A stretch of DNA of 64,000 bases from Salibaculum sp031581025 (lineage in GTDB: Bacteria; Pseudomonadota; Alphaproteobacteria; Rhodobacterales; Rhodobacteraceae). Below the pieces are notes generated by a model. The model ran no database searches, was not told where the DNA came from, and worked only from the letters and a program-made list of their open reading frames with translations. A program made the translations under genes and the position numbers. Shown piece after piece: positions 23,794 through 32,534 of the stretch (its first letter is position 1; every line of letters starts with the position of its first letter). The DNA is taken from NCBI RefSeq assembly GCF_031581025.1, contig NZ_JAVLCA010000002.1. One strand, given 5' to 3'.

Positions 23794-26193
23794 TCAGCCG
23801 CGCAGTTCGCCGCCCGTGGCCTTTTGCACCTTTTCGACGATGCGGGCGCTGACCGCTTCGATGTCCGTCTCGGTCAGGGTCTTGTCGCTGGGTTGCATCC
23901 GCACCGTTATGGCAAGGGATTTCTTGCCCTCGCCCAGCGATCCGCCGATGAATTCGTCAAAGACCCGCACGCTTTCGATTAGTGCCTTGTCGGCCCCAGC
24001 GGCGGCATTGACCAGCGTCAGCGCCTCGACGGTCGCATCGACGACAAAGGCGAAATCTCGTTCCACCGCCTGCAAGTCCGGTACATGCAGCGCGCCGCGG
24101 CTGGCTTGCGCCTTGCGCGGCAGGGGAATTTCATCGGGCCACAGCGTGAAGCCCACGGCAGGGCCTTTCAAGTCCAGCGCGCGCAGCACCTTCGGGTGCA
24201 GTTCACCGAAGACGCCAAGCACCTTTTTCGGGCCGAGGCAGATCATGCCGTGCCGGCCCGGGTGCCACCAGGCCTCGGCCTCGCGCAGGATCTGGACCTT
24301 GGCCGGCGCCCCCATGGCCGCAAGCACCGCCTCGGCATCGGCCTTGGCGTCATAGATATCCACCGGGCGCGAGGCGCCGTGCACGTCCTTGGGCGTGGTC
24401 CGCCCGACCAGCAGACCGGTGACCAGCATCCGCTGTTCCCCGGGTTCGCCGCCGTGAAAGGCATCGCCCACCTCGAAAAGCGCCGTGTCGGGCAGCCCGC
24501 GCGCCTGGTTCCGCGCGGCGGCCTGCAACAGGCCAGGCAGCAGCGCGGGACGCATGTGCGACATTTCCGACGAGATCGGGTTTTCCAGCATGGTCGCGTC
24601 GTCGCCACCCCCAAAGAGCGTCGCCGCCGCCTTGTCGATGAAGCTGTAGCTCACGCATTCGTTGTAGCCCAGCGCCGCCGTGGTGCGCCGGGCCATCTGC
24701 TCGCGTTTCTGCATGGGGGTCAGCACCGGCGCGGGCACCCCGGCGCGCGCCCTTGGCATGGGCCTGCCTTGAAGCTTGGTCAGCGAGGCGATGCGGGCGA
24801 CCTCCTCCACCAGGTCGGCCTCGCCCTGCACATCGGGCCGCCAGCTGGGTACATGGGCCATGTCGCCCTGCAGCCTGAAGCCCAGCGCCGTGAGCGTGTC
24901 GCGCTGGGTCTCGGCGGGAATGTCCATCCCCACAAGCGACGAACATCGCGCGGTGTTCAGCGTGTAGGCCCGCGACACATCGGGAATCTCGCCCGCCTTC
25001 ACAACTTCGGAAGCCTCGCCCCCCGCGTGATCCAAGATCATCCGCACGGCATGCTCCAGCCCCTCGGGCGTGAACACAGGGTCGATCCCGCGTTCAAAGC
25101 GATAGCGCGCGTCCGAGTTGATCTTCATCGCACGGCCCGTGTGGGCCGTTCGGATCGGGTCGAAATAGGCGGCTTCGACGAAAACGTTCACGGTCTCATC
25201 CGTGCAGCCGGTGCGCAGGCCCCCCATGACCCCGGCGATGCTCTCGGGGCCCTCGGCATCGGAAATGACGGTCGCGCCTTCGGGGAAGGTATAGGCCTTC
25301 TCGTCCAGCCCGGTCAGGGTCTCGTCCCCCTTGGCGCGTGACAGCCGCAGAGTGTCGCCAGTGATCTTGTCGGCGTCAAAGACGTGCAGCGGGCGGTTCA
25401 GGTCGTAGGTGAACCAGTTTGTCACATCCACGAGGAAGGAAATCGGCCGCAGCCCTATGGCCGTCAGCCGCTGTTGCAACCAGTCGGGACTGGGGCCGTT
25501 CTTCACCCCCCGGATCAGGCGGCCAAAGAAGACCGGCGCCTGCTCTGTCGTGTCGGCGTCGATGGTCACCGACACCGGGCATGCGAAGGCGGCGGGCACC
25601 GGTTCCACAGACAGCGGCTTGAGGTTGCCCAGCCCGCGCGCGGCCAGGTCGCGGGCAATCCCGTGCACGCCCAGCGCATCAGGGCGGTTGGGGGTGATGG
25701 CGATCTCGATCACCGGGTCGACCTTGCCGGGGTCATTGGCGGCCAGCCAGTCGGTGAATTTCTGGCCCACTTCGCCGGACGGAAGCTGGATGATCCCATC
25801 GTGTTCATCGCTCAGTTCCAGTTCGCGTTCCGAGGCCATCATGCCATGGCTTTCCACGCCGCGAATCTTGCCCACCGACAGGGTCGTGTCGATCCCGGGC
25901 ACGTAGTCGCCCGGCTTGGCCAGCACGACGGTGATGCCTGCACGGGCGTTGGGGGCGCCGCAGACGATCTGCCGCTCGCCCTCGTCGGTCTCGACATTAC
26001 AAACACGCAGGCGATCAGCATCTGGGTGCTGCTCGGCCGATTTCACCCGGGCCAGGGTAAAGGCCCCGAGCCGCTCAGCGGGGTTCTCGACCCCCTCGAC
26101 CTCGAGGCCAAGATCGGTCAGTGCCGCACAGATCTCCTCGGTGGAGGCGGTCGTTTCGAGATGTTCCTTCAACCAGGACAGCGTGAATTTCAT
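23794..26193 (-). CDS. pheT: Phenylalanine-tRNA ligase beta subunit
   Basis: PheT forms the alpha2-beta2 synthetase with PheS and carries the editing and tRNA-binding domains. At 799 residues it has the usual length. It starts MKFTLSWLKEHLET. The tRNA-binding EMAP-like domain spans about 40-150, with HPDADRLRVCNVET. The B3/B4 editing region follows, then the B5 domain, and the C-terminal anticodon-binding FDX-ACB domain is near 705-799, with AVERDFAFVVD. pheS is not in the window. Confidence 0.98.
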   Translation of the reverse strand: MKFTLSWLKEHLETTASTEEICAALTDLGLEVEGVENPAERLGAFTLARVKSAEQHPDADRLRVCNVETDEGERQIVCGAPNARAGITVVLAKPGDYVPGIDTTLSVGKIRGVESHGMMASERELELSDEHDGIIQLPSGEVGQKFTDWLAANDPGKVDPVIEIAITPNRPDALGVHGIARDLAARGLGNLKPLSVEPVPAAFACPVSVTIDADTTEQAPVFFGRLIRGVKNGPSPDWLQQRLTAIGLRPISFLVDVTNWFTYDLNRPLHVFDADKITGDTLRLSRAKGDETLTGLDEKAYTFPEGATVISDAEGPESIAGVMGGLRTGCTDETVNVFVEAAYFDPIRTAHTGRAMKINSDARYRFERGIDPVFTPEGLEHAVRMILDHAGGEASEVVKAGEIPDVSRAYTLNTARCSSLVGMDIPAETQRDTLTALGFRLQGDMAHVPSWRPDVQGEADLVEEVARIASLTKLQGRPMPRARAGVPAPVLTPMQKREQMARRTTAALGYNECVSYSFIDKAAATLFGGGDDATMLENPISSEMSHMRPALLPGLLQAAARNQARGLPDTALFEVGDAFHGGEPGEQRMLVTGLLVGRTTPKDVHGASRPVDIYDAKADAEAVLAAMGAPAKVQILREAEAWWHPGRHGMICLGPKKVLGVFGELHPKVLRALDLKGPAVGFTLWPDEIPLPRKAQASRGALHVPDLQAVERDFAFVVDATVEALTLVNAAAGADKALIESVRVFDEFIGGSLGEGKKSLAITVRMQPSDKTLTETDIEAVSARIVEKVQKATGGELRG

Positions 26194-26383
26194 GGGGTCC
26201 CCAGGGGCATGGTGGCACTTGTGGCGCGGTGTAGCGCATCCCCCCGCCGGGGAAAAGCGCCCAGTGGGGCCGAGCCGGGCGCGGTGGGTATGAGCCATGA
26301 CCATTATGCCAGGGCGACACAGCACCGCGCTGTCAATGGGGCAAAGCCCTACGCCACTGGCGTTTTGGATTACAGGGCAGTAC

Positions 26384-28591
26384 TCACTTCTTTCCCTTCC
26401 GCCCCGCAGTCCCACCGCGTTGGCCCGGGCGCCCGGCGGTTGACCGGCCCTCGGCCTTGGCGGCGTCGTCCACGGCCTTGTCGACGGCCTGTTGCCGGGC
26501 CAGCGGGTCGTCCGAGACCATCAGGTCCACGGTTTCCAGGCGCTTGACCTCGTCGCGCAGGCGGGCGGCTTCCTCGAAGTCCAGGTTCTCCGCGGCCTTC
26601 CGCATCTGCTCACGCAGCCCGTCCAGGTGGGCCTCCAGGTTGGCGCCGTGCAGGGGCGCGTCCACCTTGGCCGTCACGCGGTTCATGTCCACGTCGCCCT
26701 TGTAGAGGCCCTGCATGATGTCCTCGACGTTCTTTCGGATCGTCTCGGGCGTGATGCCGTGTTCGGTGTTGTAGGCGATCTGCTTTTCCCGGCGGCGGTT
26801 GGTCTCGCCCATGGCCCGGTCCATCGATCCTGTGACGCGGTCGGCATACATGATGACCCGGCCTTCGGCGTTGCGCGCCGCGCGGCCGATGGTCTGGACC
26901 AGCGAGGTTTCCGAGCGCAGGAAGCCCTCCTTGTCGGCGTCCAGGATCGCCACGAGCCCGCATTCGGGGATGTCCAGCCCTTCGCGCAGCAAGTTGATGC
27001 CCACCAGCACGTCAAAGGCCCCAAGCCGCAGGTCGCGCAGAATCTCGATCCGCTCGATCGTGTCGATGTCCGAGTGCATGTAGCGGACCTTGATCCCCTG
27101 TTCGTGCAGATATTCCGTCAGGTCCTCGGCCATGCGTTTGGTCAGCACCGTCGCGAGCACACGATAGCCATCGGCGGCGACGCGTCGGATCTCGTCGAGC
27201 AGGTCGTCGACCTGGGTCTCAACGGGGCGAATCTCGACCTCGGGGTCCAGCAGGCCGGTGGGCCGGATCACCTGTTCGGTGAAGACGCCGCCGGTCTGTT
27301 CCAGCTCCCATTTGGCGGGGGTGGCCGACACGAAGACCGACTGCGGGCGCATGGCGTCCCATTCCTCGAACTTGAGGGGGCGGTTGTCCATGCAGGACGG
27401 CAGGCGGAAGCCGTGCTCGGCCAGGGTGAACTTGCGCCGGTAGTCGCCTTTGAACATGCCGCCGATCTGGGGAACCGACACGTGGCTTTCATCGGCAAAG
27501 ACGATGGCGTTGTCGGGGATGAACTCGAACAGGGTCGGGGGCGGCTCGCCAGGCGCACGGCCCGTCAGGTAGCGCGAGTAATTCTCGATCCCGTTGCAGA
27601 CGCCCGTGGCCTCGAGCATCTCGAGGTCGAAGTTGGTGCGCTGTTCCAACCGCTGCGCCTCGAGCAGCTTGCCCTCGCCCACAAGCTGATCGAGCCGCTG
27701 GCGCAGCTCTTTCTTGATGTTGATGATGGCCTGCTGGATCGTCGGCTTGGGCGTGACGTAGTGCGAATTGGCATAGACCCGGATCTTGTCGAAACTGCCG
27801 GTCTTCTCGCCGGTCAGCGGGTCGAATTCGGTGATCGCCTCCAGCTCCTCGCCGAAGAAGGACAGCCGCCAGGCGCGGTCCTCCAGGTGGGCGGGAAAGA
27901 TCTCGAGGCTGTCGCCGCGTACCCGGAAGGTGCCGCGCTGAAAAGCCTGATCGTTCCGCTTGTATTGCTGGGCGATCAGGTCGGCCATGACCTGGCGCTG
28001 ATCGTATTCGCCGCCGACCTTGAGGTCCTGCGTCATGGCGCCGTAGGTTTCGACCGAGCCGATGCCGTAGATGCAGGACACCGAGGCGACGATGATGACG
28101 TCGTCGCGTTCCAGCAGCGCCCGGGTGGCCGAGTGGCGCATCCGGTCGATCTGTTCGTTGATCTGGGATTCCTTCTCGATATAGGTATCCGACCGCGGCA
28201 CATAGGCCTCGGGCTGATAGTAGTCATAGTAGCTGACGAAGTATTCCACCGCGTTGTCGGGAAAGAAGTTGCGGAACTCGCCGTAAAGCTGCGCGGCCAG
28301 CGTCTTGTTCGGGGCCAGGATGATGGCCGGGCGCTGGGTTTCCTCGATCACCCGGCCCATGGTGAAGGTCTTGCCGGTGCCCGTGGCCCCCAGCAGGACC
28401 TGGTCGCGCTCGCCGTCCGTCACGCCCTGCGACAGTTCCGCGATGGCCGTGGGCTGATCGCCGGCGGCGCTGAACTCGGTCTGCATGACGAAGGTCCGCC
28501 CGCCCTCGAGCTTTTCGCGGCTGCGCACATCCTCGGCCGGGTTGGCGAGGTACGTGTCGGGGTCAGACCTGGCGGTCAGGGCATGGGGCAT
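26384..28591 (-). CDS. uvrB: Excinuclease ABC subunit B
   Basis: UvrB is the damage-verification helicase of nucleotide excision repair. The 735-residue protein has Walker A LLGATGTGKTFT, the beta-hairpin segment YYDYYQPEAYVP, DEXX-box VFADESHV, helicase motif VI QTIGRAARN and the C-terminal UVR domain (LREQMRKAAENLDFEEAARL). ATG at 28591 gives the short N-terminus before the FSAAGDQPTAI region. The Gly/Arg/Lys-rich tail after the UVR motif is longer than in E. coli. Confidence 0.98.
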   Translation of the reverse strand: MPHALTARSDPDTYLANPAEDVRSREKLEGGRTFVMQTEFSAAGDQPTAIAELSQGVTDGERDQVLLGATGTGKTFTMGRVIEETQRPAIILAPNKTLAAQLYGEFRNFFPDNAVEYFVSYYDYYQPEAYVPRSDTYIEKESQINEQIDRMRHSATRALLERDDVIIVASVSCIYGIGSVETYGAMTQDLKVGGEYDQRQVMADLIAQQYKRNDQAFQRGTFRVRGDSLEIFPAHLEDRAWRLSFFGEELEAITEFDPLTGEKTGSFDKIRVYANSHYVTPKPTIQQAIINIKKELRQRLDQLVGEGKLLEAQRLEQRTNFDLEMLEATGVCNGIENYSRYLTGRAPGEPPPTLFEFIPDNAIVFADESHVSVPQIGGMFKGDYRRKFTLAEHGFRLPSCMDNRPLKFEEWDAMRPQSVFVSATPAKWELEQTGGVFTEQVIRPTGLLDPEVEIRPVETQVDDLLDEIRRVAADGYRVLATVLTKRMAEDLTEYLHEQGIKVRYMHSDIDTIERIEILRDLRLGAFDVLVGINLLREGLDIPECGLVAILDADKEGFLRSETSLVQTIGRAARNAEGRVIMYADRVTGSMDRAMGETNRRREKQIAYNTEHGITPETIRKNVEDIMQGLYKGDVDMNRVTAKVDAPLHGANLEAHLDGLREQMRKAAENLDFEEAARLRDEVKRLETVDLMVSDDPLARQQAVDKAVDDAAKAEGRSTAGRPGQRGGTAGRKGKK

Positions 28592-28710
28592 GGGGCGGCA
28601 CTCCTTCGCCAGTAATGTGGCACGCTCGGGGCCGGGCGCAAGGGGCGGCCGGGGCTTGCCTCGGGCCGCAGGATGCCCGATATACGCAGATATCCGAAGG
28701 AGGGTCCGCC

Positions 28711-29022
28711 ATGCGCGCACGTATCTATCAGCCCGCCCGCACCGTCACGCAATCGGGCAATGCCCGCAGCCAGCACTGGGTGCTGGAATATGCCCCGGCG
28801 TCCCGCCGCGAGGTCGACCCGCTGATGGGCTGGACCAGCAGCAGCGACACCCAGAGCCAGGTCCGCCTGACCTTCGACACCAAGGACGAGGCCCTGGCCT
28901 ATGCCGAGGCGCATGGCATCGAGGCCATCGTGCGCGACCCCAAGAAGCGCGCCGTCAATATTCGCCCCAAAGGCTACGGCGAGAACTTCGCCACCGATCG
29001 CCGCGGCACCTGGACGCACTGA
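28711..29022 (+). CDS. NDUFS4-type complex I accessory subunit (ETC complex I subunit family)
   Basis: A 103-residue homologue of mitochondrial NDUFS4 (18 kDa), an accessory subunit of NADH:ubiquinone oxidoreductase found in alphaproteobacteria. Diagnostic stretches are ARIYQPARTVTQSGNARSQH, WVLEYAP, MGWTSSSDTQSQVRL, and the end YGENFATDRRGTWTH. The ATG at 28711 has GGAGGG upstream. It is far from any nuo gene in this window, which is usual for the family. Confidence 0.93.
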   Translation: MRARIYQPARTVTQSGNARSQHWVLEYAPASRREVDPLMGWTSSSDTQSQVRLTFDTKDEALAYAEAHGIEAIVRDPKKRAVNIRPKGYGENFATDRRGTWTH

Positions 29023-29175
29023 GCGCTTGTCCCGCCGCAATTTGGGGCCACTGATCGAGGCCGCCGCGGCGCGGGGCCGAAGCGTCCGCCCACCGAGGCG
29101 CATAAGCGGCGGTGTTTCGGCCCGCGCGATGTTGGACTTGAGCCAGGCCGGAAAACCCGGCATCACAGGCTCAGC

Positions 29176-29252
29176 GGTCCCGTAGCTCAACTGGATAGAG
29201 CAGCTGACTTCTAATCAGCAGGTTGGGGGTTCGAGTCCTCCCGGGATCGCCA
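29176..29252 (+). tRNA. tRNA-Arg (anticodon UCU)
   Basis: The acceptor GGUCCCG pairs with CGGGAUC. The anticodon stem GCUGA/UCAGC closes the loop CUUCUAA, giving UCU for AGA codons. T-loop TTCGAGT and an encoded CCA (29250-29252) are present. Confidence 0.95.
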
Positions 29253-29353
29253 GATCTACAACCATTGCGAGGAACACCTCCGCGTGAGGGCCACGCCCCC
29301 CACGGCCTCAATGCCGTCTGGCGTGGGGAAGCGACTCGCGCTAAGGTTGTTTT

Positions 29354-30053
29354 ATGATCCATATAATCGCCTTAAGATTGCTTGGGTTGAGTCTGGCCCT
29401 GCCCGCGAGGGCGGGGGCCTGGCTGCGCGACGACGGTGCCGTGTTCCTGTCCTTCGAGTCTGATGTGCGAATGTCCGACGACACCCGCGTGCCGCTGGGA
29501 CGCGATCCGAGGCTCTACATGGAATGGGGGGTTGGCCCGCGGACCACCCTGGCCTTGGCGGTCAACGCCGGCCCTGAGACGGCAGGCCGGATCTTCGAGG
29601 CGCGCGTCATCCGCCCGCTGCCCCTGCCCGAGGGCTGGGGGGTTGCCGCGGCATCAGGCGGTCTGGCCCGGCGCACCTTCGACAGCATCCAGTATGATGC
29701 CGCCGGGGCCGAGACGGACCAGGTGGACCGACTGGCCTCAGTGGGGCTGGCCTGGGGGCAGGGCTCGGACGCAGGATGGATCACAGCCGAGGGCCGCCTG
29801 CTGAGCGACCTGGCCGAGGACGACATCGAGGCCAAGCTTGACCTGACAGGCGGTTATCACATGACCCCCGCCTGGTCGGCGATGCTGCAATTCCACTCCG
29901 GCCTCGGGCACGCGGGCGACCCTTACGCCAGGGTGCGGCCCTCGGTGATCCACCGGGTCAGCGACAGGCTGCGGCTCAATGCCGGGGCCAGCCATACCCT
30001 GACCGGCGACCGGGGCACCGGGCTTTTTTTTCGAAACCTGGCTCGAGTTCTGA
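29354..30053 (+). CDS. Exported beta-barrel-like protein of unknown function, frame broken at a T8 run
   Basis: The product has an N-terminal signal peptide (LRLLGLSLALPARAGA). It then has alternating polar/hydrophobic strands with repeated turns such as GPRTTLALAVNAGPE and DDIEAKLDLTGGYHMTP, as in small outer-membrane barrels. At eight T residues (30024-30031) the frame as given continues to 30130, into the convergent uspA gene. Skipping one T instead yields LFFETWLEF followed by a stop at 30053, an aromatic C-terminus typical of barrels and ending just short of uspA. I therefore give 30053 as the likely functional end (about 232 residues). Assembly error, mutation or slippage are all possible. 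Confidence 0.6.
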
Positions 30054-30060
30054 AACCGTC

Positions 30061-30468
30061 TCAGCGCAGCACATGCACCGCGCATTGCGCGTTGCGCACG
30101 ACCCGCGCGGCGGTCGAGCCGAGAAAGTAATCGGCCAGGCCGGGGCGGTGCGACCCAATGACGATCAGGTCCACCCCATTGTCCCCGGCCCACTCCACGA
30201 TCGTCCGGCCCGAATGCCCGTGAATCACCACCGCCTCGCCCTTGGCGAAATTCTCGGCCTTGCCGTCAAGCTGGGCCTGCACGGCGGCGCGTGTCTCTTC
30301 GTCATAACCTTCGGGGACGTAGCTGATCGCGTAGGCGGGCAATTCCTCCATAACGTGCAGGAACGTCACCCGCGCCCCGGGGGCAGACAAGGTATGGGCG
30401 ATCTGCTCGGCCGGTTTCGTCGGGTGGTCACCCTCGAAGGCGACGGGAATCAGGATATGACTGTACAT
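30061..30468 (-). CDS. Universal stress protein, UspA family
   Basis: A 135-residue Usp-fold protein starting MYSHILIPVAFEGDHPTKPA. The ATP-binding signature G-x2-G-x9-G-(S/T) appears as GSHRPGLADYFLGSTAARVV, so it should bind ATP as the UspFG type does. ATG at 30468 follows GAGGAGG. An FNR-like box lies about 60 bp upstream, pointing to induction under low oxygen, which is common for Usp genes in this group. Confidence 0.93.
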   Translation of the reverse strand: MYSHILIPVAFEGDHPTKPAEQIAHTLSAPGARVTFLHVMEELPAYAISYVPEGYDEETRAAVQAQLDGKAENFAKGEAVVIHGHSGRTIVEWAGDNGVDLIVIGSHRPGLADYFLGSTAARVVRNAQCAVHVLR

Positions 30469-30521
30469 GGCTTTCCTCCTCTTGTGTCGGCACAGCATGC
30501 ACCGAAACGCGAAGACGCGCC

Positions 30522-30535
30522 TTGATCCGGATCAG
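30522..30535 (-). promoter_or_regulatory. FNR/FnrL-type box upstream of uspA
   Basis: Read on the minus strand this is CTGAT-CCGG-ATCAA, one mismatch from TTGAT-N4-ATCAA. With its centre at -41.5 the start site would be near 30487 and the -10 CATGCT, about 19 nt ahead of the uspA ATG. It overlaps the stop codon of the rhodanese gene. Confidence 0.5.
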
Positions 30536-30909
30536 ACGTCGCGCTCGGTCTCGCCCTCGGCCTCGACCCAGTCCTTGTAACCGCCCAGGTTGCGCACATC
30601 CTCGAAGCCCATCGCGCGCAGCGTCTGGCCCGCCAGCGCGGCCCGCCCGCCGCCGGCGCAATAGACGATCACCGTCTTGTCCTCCGACAGGGCCTCGGGG
30701 CGGTTCTCGATCGAACCGACCTGGAATTCCAGGACCCCGCGCGGAATCGCAACGGCGCCCTTGACCTTGCCCGCGGCCACCTCGACCGGTTCGCGCACGT
30801 CAAGGAAAACCACCCCCTCGGAGCCGTGCAGGCGCTTGGCCTCGGCCGGCGAGATCGCAGGCACCTCGGCACGAGCCACCTTGACCAGGTCTTCGACTGT
30901 CTTTGCCAT
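30532..30909 (-). CDS. Single-domain rhodanese
   Basis: A 125-residue sulfurtransferase domain, moving sulfane sulfur from thiosulfate or persulfides to acceptors. It has the N-terminal FLDVREPVEVAAGKVKGA segment (CH2A) and the active-site cysteine in VIVYCAGGGRAALAG. The end is LGGYKDWVEAEGETERDV. ATG at 30909 is preferred over the longer frame, which lacks a ribosome site. It is 63 nt upstream of uspA in the same direction and may be read through into it. Confidence 0.92.
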   Translation of the reverse strand: MAKTVEDLVKVARAEVPAISPAEAKRLHGSEGVVFLDVREPVEVAAGKVKGAVAIPRGVLEFQVGSIENRPEALSEDKTVIVYCAGGGRAALAGQTLRAMGFEDVRNLGGYKDWVEAEGETERDV

Positions 30910-31080
30910 GGGTCCCCCGGGAGTTTGGTTGCAACGCTGCGAGAACGCTATCCCGTGTTGGCGGCACACTCAATCGATTGTTGGGCCGGGGGGTAGCCGG
31001 GGCTACGGTTCAGACAGGTCCAGCGGGTGACGTGCCCCACGCCGGACCCTGCCTGGCCCGCGACCGATTCTTGTCCTGTT

Positions 31081-31419
31081 ATGACCGCAGAGGCCCCGGC
31101 GCTGGACGTGGTCGATACCGGATCGAGGGCAGCCGGGCTGTCGCGCATCGTACCCGGCGGCCTCGGTCGTGGTGGGCGCGCCAGGGCCGCGGGGCGACCC
31201 CCTGACTCATCCGCCCTTTCCCTGCAGATTACGACCAAGAAGGCGAACGCGGCCGCGCTCAAGGACGCCTGGCTTGCCGCCTGTTCAAAGGCGCAGCGCT
31301 ACTACGACTTCGCCGATCTCGACCTGCTGCAGCTGGCCCCGATACCGGCACTTCTCAATGGCGGCTTCGGCCAGGCCCACCGCCTGAGTGCAGCAGACCT
31401 GCGCGACGCGCTGACTTGA
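31081..31419 (+). CDS. Doubtful open reading frame in a 549-bp gap
   Basis: The stretch 30910-31458 has no convincing gene. This frame could encode 112 residues; a longer start at 31027 is possible. The N-terminal half is Gly/Ala/Arg-rich and looks like non-coding GC-rich DNA. The second half (KDAWLAACSKAQRYYDF, then LLQLAPIPALLNGGFGQAH) looks more like real protein, with hydrophobic-helix pattern. No ribosome site is obvious. It may be the remnant of a gene whose 5' part has decayed. No function is suggested. Confidence 0.25.
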   Translation: MTAEAPALDVVDTGSRAAGLSRIVPGGLGRGGRARAAGRPPDSSALSLQITTKKANAAALKDAWLAACSKAQRYYDFADLDLLQLAPIPALLNGGFGQAHRLSAADLRDALT

Positions 31420-31458
31420 CACCGGATCGCCGCGGGGCCACACAGGCGACTGGGACAT

Positions 31459-31534
<76 letters not shown>

Positions 31535-31594
31535 GTTTCCCCGCGTTGTCGATTTGGCCTCGGACCGATCAGGGACCTGGACATCCCCGTCGGG

Positions 31595-32518
31595 TCACCG
31601 TGCCCCAAGCCCACTGGCGGCGATGGCATCGCGCAGGACCCCGCGCGCAGCCCCCAGGGCGGCCCGGGCGGTGTCGACGTCGTAACCGCTGATCTGCATC
31701 AATATCGCAAGTTTCGCCTGGCCACCGCTGGCCGCGAGGACCGCCTCGGCCTCCTGCATGGTGCAGCCGGTGGCCTCCTGCACGATGCCCACGGCGCGAC
31801 GGGCCAGCTTGTCGTTCGAGATCGCGACATCGACCATCAGGTTGCCGTAGCTCTTGCCGATGCGCACCATGCTCGCCGTGGACAGCATGTTGAGCACCAT
31901 CTTCTGCGCCGTGCCGGACTTGAGACGCGTCGAACCGGTCAGAACCTCGGGGCCGACGACGGGGCAAATGGCGATCTCGGCAATCTCGGTCACCGGGGCG
32001 CCGGGGTTGCAGCACAGCGCCACGGTGCCCGCCCCCACCGCGCGCGCCCGCTCCAGCGCGCCGAGGACATAGGGCGTCTTGCCACTGACCGCGATGCCCA
32101 CGACCACATCGTTCGGACCGACCTCAACCGAGTCCAGATCGGCCGCCCCCTGCGCATGGTCATCCTCGGCATCCTCGACCGAATGGCGGATCGCGTGATC
32201 GCCCCCGGCGATCAGGCCGACGACCATGCCGGGCGGCACGGAATAGGTCGGCGGGCATTCCGAGGCATCCAGCACGCCCAGCCGCCCGCTGGTGCCCGCT
32301 CCGATGTAGATCAAACGCCCCCCGGCGCGGAAAGCCGCGACGATGCGGTCCACGGCAGCGGCGATGGCATCCGCTTCGGCCCCTACGGCGGTGGCGACCC
32401 CGGCATCCTCGGCGTTCATCAGGGCGACGATCTCGCGCGCAGACACACGATCAAGCTCCGCGCTGCGCGGATTGCGTCCCTCCGAGACGAGGGCGCTAAG
32501 GTCGATGTCCTGGGTCAT
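31595..32518 (-). CDS. murQ: N-acetylmuramic acid 6-phosphate etherase
   Basis: MurQ cleaves D-lactate from MurNAc-6-P to give GlcNAc-6-P in peptidoglycan recycling. The 307-residue SIS-fold protein has LIYIGAGTSGRLGVLDASEC with the catalytic-region glutamate, ECPPTY, and the second family signature GIAVSGKTPYVLGALERA. The typical end includes GYDVDTARAALGAARG. It lies 16 nt after the ABC ATPase gene and so is the last gene of the amino-sugar import operon. NagA and NagB downstream of this reaction are encoded 6 to 8 kb away on the other strand. Confidence 0.96.
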   Translation of the reverse strand: MTQDIDLSALVSEGRNPRSAELDRVSAREIVALMNAEDAGVATAVGAEADAIAAAVDRIVAAFRAGGRLIYIGAGTSGRLGVLDASECPPTYSVPPGMVVGLIAGGDHAIRHSVEDAEDDHAQGAADLDSVEVGPNDVVVGIAVSGKTPYVLGALERARAVGAGTVALCCNPGAPVTEIAEIAICPVVGPEVLTGSTRLKSGTAQKMVLNMLSTASMVRIGKSYGNLMVDVAISNDKLARRAVGIVQEATGCTMQEAEAVLAASGGQAKLAILMQISGYDVDTARAALGAARGVLRDAIAASGLGAR

Positions 32519-32534
32519 GCCATGGTCCTTTGTG

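Noticed and set aside
26492..28615. 707-codon open frame on the plus strand
   Set aside because: It is antisense to uvrB, which is complete with all helicase motifs; the product is a His/Val/Gly-rich shadow.
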